The translations under genes and the position numbers were made by a program. From the NCBI GenBank assembly GCA_036002485.1, contig DASYTI010000028.1:1-46850 (forward strand): DNA of 46,850 bases. Direction: 5' to 3'. Origin of the DNA: Candidatus Methylomirabilota bacterium. GTDB taxonomy: Bacteria > Methylomirabilota > Methylomirabilia > Rokubacteriales > CSP1-6. The notes beneath the pieces are model-generated. The model had not been told where the DNA came from, did not search any database, and saw only the letters and a list, made by a program, of their open reading frames with translations. Position 1 is the first letter of the stretch. The number at the start of each line of letters is the position of its first letter. Shown here piece by piece: positions 7,886 through 15,517 of this stretch.

Positions 7886-8872
7886 TTACTCTGACGCGGG
7901 ACCGGCCAGCTCGTACGCCTGGTCGATGAGCACGGCGACGCGCGCGCAGTCCTCCACGCCGATCGGGGGCGGGGCGCCGCGACGCCAGTGGTCAAGGGCG
8001 TCGCGAAGCGCGGTGAGAGCGATAGGCTCGGGAAGGGGGACGGCCGCCGTCTCCTCGCTGGAGGCGGTGACCAGGCGGAGCATGTCGTCCTTCACGGCGA
8101 GAATGGCGTCACGCCCGGCGATCTTCCACTCTCCGTCCGTTCCGTTTCGCGGAAAGCCGTTGCCGATCTCGATGGTGCCGAGGATCCCGCCCGTCGAGCG
8201 CACGAGCACCGAGGCGTAGTCTTCCACGCGCTCGCCGAGGGCACGCCGGCTGAGCTGCGCCCCGGTGACCTGGGCATCCTCGCCCGTGAGGTAGAGAAAG
8301 AGGTCGAGAGCATGCGGACCCAGGTTGCGCAGACATCCGCCGCCCGCCACCGCGGGATCAAGCATCCACGGCGCGCCCCACGCGGGGTAGCGCCCGGACG
8401 TGGGGCGGTTCAGACGGAAATAGATATGCGACAGGGGACCGAAACGCCCCTCGGCGAGGAGCTGCCGGGCGCGGGTGGTGAAGGGGAGATAGCGCTGGGC
8501 CAGCGGCACCGCGACGAAGGCCCGCTTCGCCGCCGCCTTGTCGGCGATGCGCCGCACTTCGGCGGCGTTGATCCCCATGGGCTTTTCCATGAGAAAGGGA
8601 TAGCCGTGGTCGAGCAGGTAGTGGGCGGTCTCGGCCATCACGCTGTGGCGACCAAGGGCAATCACGAAGTCGGGGCGCGTCTCGGCCAGCATGTGGGGGT
8701 AGTCGGTGAAGACAGGAGGATGGCCGAGGGCCGCGGCACGTTCGGCCGCCACCGCCGCGCTGGGGTCCTGCACGCCCACGAGCTGAACATCGGGCAGGGT
8801 CACGAGGTGACGCAGATAGGCCGAGTCGTAGAGGGAATGCCAGTGGCTGACCTCGATGGCCGCGACGCGCAT
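7886..8872 (-). CDS. Gfo/Idh/MocA family oxidoreductase
   Basis: 328 residues from ATG at 8872 (MRVAAIEVSHWHS). It has an N-terminal NAD(P)-binding Rossmann domain, the signature MEKPMG about residue 100, and the C-terminal alpha/beta domain starting near LSHIYFRLN. Family enzymes oxidise or reduce sugars and cyclitols; the specific substrate is not readable. A second possible start, ATG at 9007, overlaps the stop of the LLM gene as ATGA. It would add 45 residues made entirely of two copies of a 66-bp tandem repeat, so the conserved N-terminus favours 8872. Both starts should be considered when measuring the protein. Confidence 0.9.
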   Translation of the reverse strand: MRVAAIEVSHWHSLYDSAYLRHLVTLPDVQLVGVQDPSAAVAAERAAALGHPPVFTDYPHMLAETRPDFVIALGRHSVMAETAHYLLDHGYPFLMEKPMGINAAEVRRIADKAAAKRAFVAVPLAQRYLPFTTRARQLLAEGRFGPLSHIYFRLNRPTSGRYPAWGAPWMLDPAVAGGGCLRNLGPHALDLFLYLTGEDAQVTGAQLSRRALGERVEDYASVLVRSTGGILGTIEIGNGFPRNGTDGEWKIAGRDAILAVKDDMLRLVTASSEETAAVPLPEPIALTALRDALDHWRRGAPPPIGVEDCARVAVLIDQAYELAGPASE

Positions 8873-9002
8873 CAACCCAGCCCTCGCCTCACCGCTCTCG
8901 TCGCCTGCGGCTCCTCGGCAGCGTTTCGGCTCGAAGATCAACCCAGCCCTCGCCTCACCGCTCTCGTCGCCTGCGGCTCCTCGGCAGCGTTTCGGCTCGA
9001 AG
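8871..9002. repeat. Two tandem copies of a 66-bp unit
   Basis: The unit 8871-8936 is repeated without change at 8937-9002, and a third copy begins (ATCA) before diverging. It fills the whole gap between the LLM stop (9004-9006) and the Gfo/Idh/MocA start and shares two bases of that start codon. The unit is a multiple of three and open on the minus strand, so an upstream start reads through it in frame. The internal text CAGCCCTCGCCTC and GGCTCGAAGA also occurs in the fold-back element near 24373-24409, which suggests one dispersed family. Confidence 0.95.
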
Positions 9003-9003
9003 A

Positions 9004-10029
9004 TCATCGCGGGCTCCCGACGGCGGCCGCGACCTCCCTCATGAAGCGCCGCATGAACCCGCTCACGTCCGGCACGAAGGCCGTGATGACGAACTGGCGG
9101 GCGCCCGCGGCCATGGCGCGGCGAATCTGCGCCACGCAGTCATCGGGGGTACCGGCGATGCCGAAGCGATCCCGCAAGAACTCCGTCAGGCCCCAGCGCT
9201 CCGTCAGGTCGGCATTGACGGCGCCGGCGATCTCGTGCTGATGGGCATCGTATTCCCGCTGGAGCCCCCGGATGCGCTCGTGAAGGTCGGGCGGTAATGC
9301 CTTGCCCTCGAGCGTGAAGCGGAAGGCGTGGTTGGCGCTCGCGGCCAGGGCCATCCTGATGGGCGCCACCGCGGCCTCGCGCGTATCGGCCACATTGGTC
9401 TTGGCGAACCACCATATGTCGAGGTCCTCGAGCGTCCGCCCGGCCGCGCGCGCGCCCCGCTCGATGGCGGCGAGCGACACGCTGATGACCTCGGGGGTGA
9501 GGCCCAGTCCCACGATCACGCCGTCGGCCACGCGCCCGGCCAGCTCGAGCGTTCGGGGCCCTTCGGCGGCGAGGTACACGGGCACCCGGCGCGTGGACCG
9601 CCGCACCTGCCATTTTCGACCGGTGTGCTCGACGACGACCCCGCTCGTGAGCTGCCCGAGCGTGACCACGGCGTCTTGGAGACCCGCCACCGTGGAGGGC
9701 GGCGCCCCGAGCGTATAGATCGCGCTGTCCCCGGAGCCGAGTCCGAGGATGGCGCGGCCACCCGAGAGCTCGTCGATGCTCGAGATGGCACTCGCGGTGA
9801 CGACCAGGTGGCGGGTCTGTGGATTGGTGACGAGCGGCCCCAGCCGAATGCGCGACGTCTCGCGGGCGGCCACCGCGAGGGCGACGTAGAGCTCGCGGAA
9901 CACCGACTGCGAGTCGGCCACGCCAAGGAGGTCGAACCCAGCCTCCTCCGCTTCGCGGCAGAGCCTCCCGAAGTCGCCGAGCGACTCCGGGAGAAACACG
10001 ATGCCGAATCGCGCGCGGTTGCTCGTCAC
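9004..10029 (-). CDS. LLM-class flavin-dependent monooxygenase/oxidoreductase
   Basis: 341 residues from a GTG start at 10029. The luciferase-like TIM barrel is shown by FGIVFLPESLGDF, RIRLGPLVTNPQTRH, SIDELSGGRAILGLGSGDS and a C-terminal GTPDDCVAQIRRAMAAGARQ. Members bind FMN or F420 and act on varied small molecules; GLGSGDS near residue 100 is typical of the F420/FMN phosphate region. Two other LLM proteins lie in the window (15514-16449 and 19438-20592), but they are not close copies. It ends 132 bp before the downstream Gfo/Idh/MocA start, separated only by the tandem repeat. Confidence 0.9.
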   Translation of the reverse strand: MTSNRARFGIVFLPESLGDFGRLCREAEEAGFDLLGVADSQSVFRELYVALAVAARETSRIRLGPLVTNPQTRHLVVTASAISSIDELSGGRAILGLGSGDSAIYTLGAPPSTVAGLQDAVVTLGQLTSGVVVEHTGRKWQVRRSTRRVPVYLAAEGPRTLELAGRVADGVIVGLGLTPEVISVSLAAIERGARAAGRTLEDLDIWWFAKTNVADTREAAVAPIRMALAASANHAFRFTLEGKALPPDLHERIRGLQREYDAHQHEIAGAVNADLTERWGLTEFLRDRFGIAGTPDDCVAQIRRAMAAGARQFVITAFVPDVSGFMRRFMREVAAAVGSPR

Positions 10030-10132
10030 GGTGCCCTCTCGGCTGATGGCAAGGTCGCTACGTGGGTGGGTGCCGAGTGGACCTTATCATGTCACGGCCC
10101 GCGGCCGAGGGCTGCCCCGCGCGGCACGCTGG

Positions 10133-10795
10133 CTACGCCTGACGCACTCCCAGACCCAGGAACAGATCCCGGGTCACCATCTCGGCAACCTCGGCCACGG
10201 GCCTGTCGAGCACTCCATCGATGAGGAGAGCGGAGAGGCCGTGGACACTGGACCACGCGGTGAGGGCAAGGTCCGCGGCCGGCTCCTCGGAGCGCACGAG
10301 TCCGGCGCGCTGGCAATCCGCGATCGCGTCGACGACCATGGCGAGCGTGTCGCTGGCGACCTGACGAAGAGCCGGGAAGGCTGAGCGGTCCGCCATGTCG
10401 CGTCCGAACATGACGCGGAAGTGTGATGGATGGCTCGTGGCGAACGTCACGTAGCCGAGCCCCACCGCCCGGAGCCGCGCGAGGGGGATGTCACCGCAGT
10501 CCTGGACGGACTGACGCATGGCGGTCATGAGGGAGCGGAACCCGTCCTCGGCCACCGCGGCGAGGATGGCTTCCTTGTTCGCGAAGTGGCGGTAGGGAGC
10601 CGCTTGCGAGACGCCGGCCAGGCGGGCAACCGCCCGCAAGGTCAGCGCTTCCGTGCCCTGATTCTCCACGATATGGAGCGCCGCATCCAGGAGTGCCCGG
10701 GGCAGGTCGCCGTGATGGTATCCCCGATTCGGGCGCTTGGGCCGGCGGGGCTGACGCTGCTTGGGCGGAGGTTCTCGGGGATCGACCCGTTGCAC
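10133..10795 (-). CDS. TetR/AcrR family transcriptional regulator
   Basis: 220 residues from a GTG at 10795. A basic, proline-rich N-terminus leads into the DNA-binding domain; the helix-turn-helix is LTLRAVARLAGVSQAAPYRH (about residues 50-69), followed by FANKEAILAAVAEDG. The C-terminal half resembles the WHG-type ligand domain (PF13305). It is divergent from the amidohydrolase gene; the 107-bp gap holds a perfect 17-bp palindrome, the likely operator. By family precedent it represses itself and the divergent gene until a ligand binds. The ligand is unknown but may be a substrate or product of the amidohydrolase. Confidence 0.92.
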   Translation of the reverse strand: MQRVDPREPPPKQRQPRRPKRPNRGYHHGDLPRALLDAALHIVENQGTEALTLRAVARLAGVSQAAPYRHFANKEAILAAVAEDGFRSLMTAMRQSVQDCGDIPLARLRAVGLGYVTFATSHPSHFRVMFGRDMADRSAFPALRQVASDTLAMVVDAIADCQRAGLVRSEEPAADLALTAWSSVHGLSALLIDGVLDRPVAEVAEMVTRDLFLGLGVRQA

Positions 10796-10820
10796 GATTG
10801 AACCTAGCCTAGCTTTTTGG

Positions 10821-10837
10821 TGTTGACACTGTCAACA
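10821..10837. promoter_or_regulatory. Probable TetR operator, perfect 17-bp palindrome
   Basis: TGTTGACACTGTCAACA has 8-bp arms around a single C. It lies between the divergent TetR and amidohydrolase genes. A TTGACA -35-like hexamer is embedded on both strands (10823-10828 on plus, 10830-10835 on minus), so a bound repressor would block both promoters. The -10 boxes are not clear. Confidence 0.75.
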
Positions 10838-10843
10838 TCTATA

Positions 10844-10860
10844 TGTTACCAATGTTCACA
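10844..10860. promoter_or_regulatory. Possible second, weaker TetR operator
   Basis: TGTTACCAATGTTCACA matches the upstream palindrome at 12 of 17 positions and begins 23 bp downstream of it. Its own arms pair at 6 of 8 positions. It could be a low-affinity site for the same regulator. This is a suggestion from sequence similarity only. Confidence 0.35.
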
Positions 10861-10902
10861 TCAGCCAGGATCCATGCCGCGAGGCAGCGGGCAGGAGGAA
10901 CG

Positions 10903-12357
10903 ATGATGCGTGAACGACGCTGGGTTCGGAAGTGGGGCCGGGACGTCGAGACCGATGGGTTTTCGCCGCTCCCGACCCAGGTCATATCGAACGAGGAGTA
11001 CCTCCCGCTGCCCCAGACGCGCGAGCAAGCGCGGGTCGCCGCGCTGCTGCAGGAGACGGCCCGGGCGAACGCGCACCGGCTGGGAGTGAGCAGGCGCGAC
11101 TTCCTCTCGTCCAGCGCGGGGATGGCCTCCGCTTTCCTTGCCTTGAACACGGTCTTCGGGCGATTCTTCGAGGTGGATCCCGTCGAGGCCGTGGAGTCAG
11201 CGGCGGCCGACGCGCGGAAGCCGTCAGACCAGTTCATCTTCGACATCCAGACCCATCACGTGGCCGCCCCTCGCCAGTTCCCGTACCTTCTCGGTCTGCG
11301 CCGGCTCGGGCGCGTCTGGAATCGCGAGCTCGAGAAGGACCGCGGCATCATGGAGGATCTCTATCTCGGCAACTACATCAAGGAGATGTTTCTCGACAGC
11401 GACACCACGGTCGCCGTGATCAGCGGCATCCCCTCGGCGGCCGAGGCGAGCAACATCCTCCCCCCGGACAAGATGGCGGAGACGCGCGACGTGATCAATC
11501 GACTGGCCGCCTCCCAGCGGCTCATCGCGCACGGGCTCGTGTCCCCCAACAAGGGAACGACCGACCTGGAGGAGATGCGACGTCAGGCGGCCGACCTCAA
11601 GATCAGCGCGTGGAAGGGGTACACCGGTCTGCCCTTCGGCAATCCGCCGAAGCCCTGGCGAGTCGACGACGAGAGGGTCGCCTACCCGATGCTGGAGGCC
11701 TCTCGCCGCCTCGGCGTCAAGAACATCTGCCTGCACAAAGGGCTGCCCCTGCAAGGCGGCGTCGAGGAGTACTGGCATCCCAGGGACCTCGAGCGCGCGG
11801 CCAAGGACTTTCCCGACCTGAACTTCATCGTCTATCACTCGGCCTTCCACTCGCTCCGCCCGGCCCTCGCCACCGCCCGCGACGAGTTCCGCACCTCGGC
11901 GCGCGTGGACTGGGTCTCCGACCTCTGCGAGATCCGCCAGGGCAATCCAAGCCTCACCAACATCTACGCCGAGCTCGGCTCGACATTCGGCCAGATGGTG
12001 ATCACCTCGCCGCTGCTCTGCGGTCACGTGCTCGGCATGCTCATCCAGTCGTTCGGCGCCGATCACGTCCTGTGGGGCACAGACTCCATCTGGTGGGGCT
12101 CGCCGCAGTGGCAGATCGAGGCCCTGCGCCGATTCACCATGCCCGAGTCGCTCATGAAGCGGTTCGGATACCTCCCGCTCACGCCTGACGTGAAGGCGCA
12201 GATCTTCGGCCTCGGCGCCGCGCGCGTCTACGGTATCGATCCGGGCCTGCACCGCAATCCGGTACCTCCGGACTACGTGTCGAAGCTGAAGGCGGCCTAT
12301 CGGGAAGAGGGGCCGAGCCCGAGTCTCACTCAATACGGATGGGTGCTGGAGGGCTGA
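10903..12357 (+). CDS. Amidohydrolase family protein, Tat-type signal
   Basis: 484 residues from ATG at 10903, chosen because AGGAGG lies at 10893-10898; the frame is open to 10843, but that start would lie within the operator region. An RRDFLSSSAGMASAFLALNT stretch near residue 65 looks like a Tat or membrane-anchoring segment set far from the start. The TIM-barrel metal ligands of amidohydrolase-2 enzymes (PF04909) are visible: QTHHV, NICLHKGL, VYHSAFHS and WGTDSIWW. Members hydrolyse or decarboxylate aromatic or cyclic acids. It is probably controlled by the divergent TetR protein. Reaction and substrate are unknown; the location is likely extracytoplasmic. Confidence 0.85.
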   Translation: MMRERRWVRKWGRDVETDGFSPLPTQVISNEEYLPLPQTREQARVAALLQETARANAHRLGVSRRDFLSSSAGMASAFLALNTVFGRFFEVDPVEAVESAAADARKPSDQFIFDIQTHHVAAPRQFPYLLGLRRLGRVWNRELEKDRGIMEDLYLGNYIKEMFLDSDTTVAVISGIPSAAEASNILPPDKMAETRDVINRLAASQRLIAHGLVSPNKGTTDLEEMRRQAADLKISAWKGYTGLPFGNPPKPWRVDDERVAYPMLEASRRLGVKNICLHKGLPLQGGVEEYWHPRDLERAAKDFPDLNFIVYHSAFHSLRPALATARDEFRTSARVDWVSDLCEIRQGNPSLTNIYAELGSTFGQMVITSPLLCGHVLGMLIQSFGADHVLWGTDSIWWGSPQWQIEALRRFTMPESLMKRFGYLPLTPDVKAQIFGLGAARVYGIDPGLHRNPVPPDYVSKLKAAYREEGPSPSLTQYGWVLEG

Positions 12358-12400
12358 GCGGACCATCCTCACCCGTGGGGCAAGAAAAGGAGACTTTGTC

Positions 12401-12931
12401 ATGAGAGTTCGCAAGCGCCGCCAGCTCGTGATTGCCGCGTCCGTTTCACTCGCGCTGCTCTTCTCGTTGATAGCTTCTGCTCGCGCGCAAGCTCCTCAGG
12501 GGGGTTTCGCCAGCGTGGTCAGCGCGGCCAGGGCGTGGTCCGGGTGTCTCGGCGTGGAGACGGGGCAGACGGCGAGCGGCAAGCGAGTCATCTTCGCGTG
12601 GTTCGAGAGCAAGAAGGCCCTGGTCGGCTGGTATCACTCGGAAGTGCACCAGAAGGCGATGAAGACGGCCTTCCCGAACCAGACCTTCGACCGCGAGCCG
12701 CTCCCCGATACGCCCGAAGACAGCGGGCCCATTCTCGCCATCGTGTCCTTGAAACTCCTCGACGCGCCGAGGCCCGACGCGACGTCCCTGCCCATTGCCT
12801 CGATCGGGATCGAGCTCTACACGCCCTTGCCCGGGGGCGTGGCCGTAGGCGGACGATTCGCGCCCGAAGCTATCAAGGTGCGTGGACTGCGGGAGATCGA
12901 GCTGGGGTCAACGCAGGGTCGACCTCGCTGA
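12401..12931 (+). CDS. Secreted protein with an ABM-like dimeric alpha/beta segment, function unknown
   Basis: 176 residues from ATG at 12401, preceded by AAAAGGAGACTTTGTC. There is a clear Sec signal peptide (RKRRQLVIAASVSLALLFSL, then ASARAQA). The text RVIFAWFESKKALVGWYHSE and VHQKAM recalls antibiotic-biosynthesis-monooxygenase (ABM) folds, in which a small barrel binds a substrate or heme, but the match is too short to call. It starts 43 nt after the amidohydrolase and is followed by a secreted hydrolase, so the three may form one exported set under the TetR operator (inference). Confidence 0.65.
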   Translation: MRVRKRRQLVIAASVSLALLFSLIASARAQAPQGGFASVVSAARAWSGCLGVETGQTASGKRVIFAWFESKKALVGWYHSEVHQKAMKTAFPNQTFDREPLPDTPEDSGPILAIVSLKLLDAPRPDATSLPIASIGIELYTPLPGGVAVGGRFAPEAIKVRGLREIELGSTQGRPR

Positions 12932-13044
12932 CGGGGCCTTCGGCGTCAGGGCGTGCCTACACGGCCGGATGTCCGCAATTTGCTCGAGAAGGTACGCCCA
13001 CCCATGCTCCCCGCCTCAGGGCGCCCCAAAAACGAAGGTGCTCG

Positions 13045-13992
13045 ATGAAAATTACGCTTTCGCTGCTAGTGGCCCTCATTCTCTCTTCCGCGACGGGCGC
13101 GGCCGGCACTGTCGGCTTCCAGCGCGTCAGCGTGCCGGATTCGGACGACAAGCCACGCGAGGTCGGGATCTGGTATCCGAGTGATGCCCCGGCGTCCGCC
13201 CAGCTGCTCGGTCCACACCGCCAGACGGTGGCGCCCGACGGAGGCCTTGTCGGAAACCAACTGCCCCTCATCGTAGTCCTGCACGGCGTCCAGGGTTCCT
13301 TCGAAAACCACTACCACACGGCCCTCGCGCTCGCCGAAGCCGGGTTCGTGGTGGCCGCCGTCGCCCAGAGCCAGGAGATTCGTCTCGTCGAACGGCCACG
13401 CCATGTTGCCCGCGTGCTCGACTACATGCTCGCCGCTTGGCCTTACCACGACCGAGTGGACCCGACCCGCATTGGCATCTTTGGGTACTCCGTGGGCGGC
13501 TTTACGGCTCTCGTGACGATCGGAGGCGTCCCCGACTTGAGCCGGATCACTCCCTATTGCGCCGAGTTTCCGGATCGCGTTTGCGGCATGCTGAGGGAGC
13601 GCAACGTCGATACCAACACTGCCGCCTCGGCCTGGGTTCGTGACGGGCGCATCAAGGCCGCGGTGGTCGCCGCGCCGACGCTCGGCTTCACCTTCGGAAA
13701 GGATGCGCTCGCGCCGATCAAGGTGCCCATGCAGCTTTGGCGCGCCGGGAATGACGACATCACCCCCCATCCGCGACATGCGGAGGCCATCTATACCGCG
13801 CTGCCGACCAGGCCCGAGTACGTCGTCATCCCAGGCGCCGGCCACTTTGCCTTCCTCACCTGCAGCGCAGAGATGGTGAAGCGAGCACCCGTGATTTGCC
13901 AGGATGCGCCGGACTTCGACCGTCAGGCGTTTCACCGGGCGTTCAATGGCGCGGTCGTTGACTTCTTCAAGAAGCAATTCCCGGCCCCATGA
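13045..13992 (+). CDS. Secreted alpha/beta hydrolase (dienelactone hydrolase/PAF-acetylhydrolase-like)
   Basis: 315 residues from ATG at 13045. A signal peptide (MKITLSLLVALILSSATGAA) is followed by an alpha/beta hydrolase core: LPLIVVLHGVQGS (oxyanion region), nucleophile Ser149 in GIFGYSVGG, acid Asp237 or Asp238 in LWRAGNDDITP, and His267 in IPGAGHFAF. The length and layout fit the predicted dienelactone hydrolase family (COG4188). It should hydrolyse an ester or amide in the periplasm. It is the third exported protein in a row after the TetR-linked amidohydrolase, with a 113-nt gap before it. A bidirectional terminator follows. Confidence 0.88.
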   Translation: MKITLSLLVALILSSATGAAGTVGFQRVSVPDSDDKPREVGIWYPSDAPASAQLLGPHRQTVAPDGGLVGNQLPLIVVLHGVQGSFENHYHTALALAEAGFVVAAVAQSQEIRLVERPRHVARVLDYMLAAWPYHDRVDPTRIGIFGYSVGGFTALVTIGGVPDLSRITPYCAEFPDRVCGMLRERNVDTNTAASAWVRDGRIKAAVVAAPTLGFTFGKDALAPIKVPMQLWRAGNDDITPHPRHAEAIYTALPTRPEYVVIPGAGHFAFLTCSAEMVKRAPVICQDAPDFDRQAFHRAFNGAVVDFFKKQFPAP

Positions 13993-14042
13993 GCTCGACG
14001 ACATGGACGGCGTCACACCACGGCGAGCGAACCCGAACGGGC

Positions 14043-14076
14043 TCCGGCGGGGAGCTGGCCCCAGCTCCCCGCCGGA
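14043..14076. terminator. Bidirectional hairpin between convergent genes
   Basis: The arms TCCGGCGGGGAGCTGG and CCAGCTCCCCGCCGGA are perfect 16-bp complements around CC. It sits between the stop of the alpha/beta hydrolase (13992) and the stop of the peroxiredoxin-like gene (14092). Its position and strength fit a shared terminator, although no U-tract is present. Confidence 0.75.
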
Positions 14077-14091
14077 AGGGTCTGCGGTGGA

Positions 14092-14640
14092 TCAGGAGGC
14101 GGCGGCCTTGGTGGCCTTCAGGACCTCTTCGGCGTCGAGCAGATCGAGGGGGTTGTCCATGACCTTGATGAACTTCACGGTCCCCGTCTTGTCGATGATG
14201 AAGTAGGCTCGTCTCGCGTAGCGGTAGACCGGGCTCTTCTCGTCGGTCTGCATGGCGCCGTAGGCGGGGAGCATCTGACGCCGGAAGTCCGAGAGGAGAA
14301 GCTGCTTGCTGCCCTGATCCTTCTGCCACGCGGCGAGGGCGAGGTGATGATCGGTGCTGATGCCCACGACCTGGGCACCCAGGGCTTCGAACTGCGGCAG
14401 CGCCGCCTCGAAGCCCCTGAGCTCTTTCGTTCAGGTGGGGGTGAACGCCGCGATGAAGGTGTAGAGGACGACGGGACCCTTGGCCGTCAGGTCGGACAGC
14501 TTGACGGGCTTGCCGTCGATGCCGTTCAGCGCGAAGTCGGGCGCCTTCTGTCCGACCTCGAGGGCGCCCGCGCTACCGACGAGGGCGACGCTGATCAGGG
14601 CCGCGGCGACGATGCTCCGGAGCAGCAGGGATGTTCGCAT
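14092..14640 (-). CDS. Secreted peroxiredoxin-like protein, probable selenoprotein (in-frame TGA at codon 70)
   Basis: 182 residues if TGA at 14433-14431 is read as selenocysteine. ATG at 14640 has TTGGAGGTCCC before it. A Sec signal (RSIVAAALISVALVGSAGA) is followed by a redoxin fold: VGQKAPDFALNGIDGKPVKL, GPVVLYTFIAAFTPT, stop, TKELRGFEAALPQFEALGAQ, VVGIST, YARRAYFIIDKTGTV. In BCP/PrxQ the peroxidatic cysteine lies in TPGCTKE; here the text is TPT-TGA-TKE. The frame is intact on both sides for 69 and 112 codons, and the protein has no cysteine elsewhere. A stem-loop at 14380-14419 begins 11 nt past the TGA. If it were a pseudogene, this would be its only lesion. Role: reduction of peroxides in the periplasm (family inference). 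Confidence 0.8.
14380..14419 (-). promoter_or_regulatory. Candidate bacterial SECIS stem-loop
   Basis: On the transcribed strand CAGGGGCTTCGA pairs with TCGAAGCCCTG with one bulged G, and inside it GCGGC pairs with GCCGC around a GCT loop. It begins 11 nt after the TGA, and the loop lies 29 nt after it, within the spacing known for SelB-dependent elements; a G at the start of the loop is also usual. GC-rich coding DNA can form stems by chance, so this supports rather than proves recoding. Confidence 0.6.
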
Positions 14641-14737
14641 GGGACCTCCAATTGGGCGGATGTTGTTGAGCCAGTAACCCCGACGATGACCTTTCGGTTC
14701 CATCGAATCGCGCCCCGGCCTTCGCCTTCGCGGGCTC

Positions 14738-15517
14738 CTAGCCCTTGAACCAGTCGCGCAGTGGCTTCACGACCGCGCCAGCCTTGACGAGGCCGTCCCG
14801 GACGGCGGCCACGATCTTTTCCGCCCCCGGGCTGTCGCCATGTATGCAGATCGTGTCCACCTTGGCCGTGATGGTCTTGCCGGTGATGGTCGTCACCTTC
14901 TGCTCCATGGCCATCCGGACCGCCTGATCCGCCGCCTTCGACGGATCGCTGACCAGGGCGTCCTTGCCGAGTTTGCGGCTGACGAGCTGGCCGTCGTCGG
15001 CATAGACGCGGTCGGCGAACCCCTCGGCGGCCACCCGCGCCTTGGTCTTGCGCGCCTCCGCGTCGTACTTGGTCATGGCCATGACCATGAGGATCAAGCT
15101 CGGGTCGAGCTCGGCGACCTGCTCAGCCGAGGCGCGACCCAACTCGAGATTGTCCTCGAACATGTGGTACTGGATGCCGTGAGCCTTGACGTGCTGGAGG
15201 GTGGAGCCGGCGGCCTTGACGAAAGCCCAGAGCGCGCCCACCTGATAGCGATGGATGTCCTTGATTTCCTGGGGGCTCACGTCCATGCGCCGCCGGCCGA
15301 AGCCCATGAGGTCGGGCAGGCCGGGATGCGCGCCGATGGCCACGCCGTGCGTGAGGGCCAGCTCCACGCTCTTGCGCATCACGTGCGGGTCGCCGCCATG
15401 GAAGCCGCAGGCGACGTTGGCCGACGTGATGTGCGGCATGACGTCCTCGTCGCGCCCCAGGGTCCAACGGCCGTAGCTCTCTCCCATGTCGCAGTTGATG
15501 TCGATGTAGATGCTCAT
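14738..15517 (-). CDS. pxpA: LamB/YcsF family protein, 5-oxoprolinase subunit A-like
   Basis: 259 residues from ATG at 15517, which overlaps the stop of the LLM gene as ATGA. The N-terminus IDINCDMGESYGRW, SANVACGFHGGDPHVM, GVAIGAHPGLPDLMGFGRR and ICIHGDSPGA are the standard motifs of PxpA. In characterised bacteria PxpA works with PxpB and PxpC to open 5-oxoproline with ATP. No PxpB or PxpC gene is in the window, and the gene is joined to an LLM enzyme and a CoA-transferase instead. It may therefore use partners encoded elsewhere or act on another lactam (inference). Family call firm, reaction less so. Confidence 0.88.
   Translation of the reverse strand: MSIYIDINCDMGESYGRWTLGRDEDVMPHITSANVACGFHGGDPHVMRKSVELALTHGVAIGAHPGLPDLMGFGRRRMDVSPQEIKDIHRYQVGALWAFVKAAGSTLQHVKAHGIQYHMFEDNLELGRASAEQVAELDPSLILMVMAMTKYDAEARKTKARVAAEGFADRVYADDGQLVSRKLGKDALVSDPSKAADQAVRMAMEQKVTTITGKTITAKVDTICIHGDSPGAEKIVAAVRDGLVKAGAVVKPLRDWFKG

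Noticed and set aside
14092-14703. Reading the peroxiredoxin-like locus as two separate genes or a simple pseudogene
   Set aside because: Both parts are in the same frame, the single interruption is TGA exactly at the catalytic cysteine site, and the second part has no ribosome site of its own. Selenocysteine explains all of this better.
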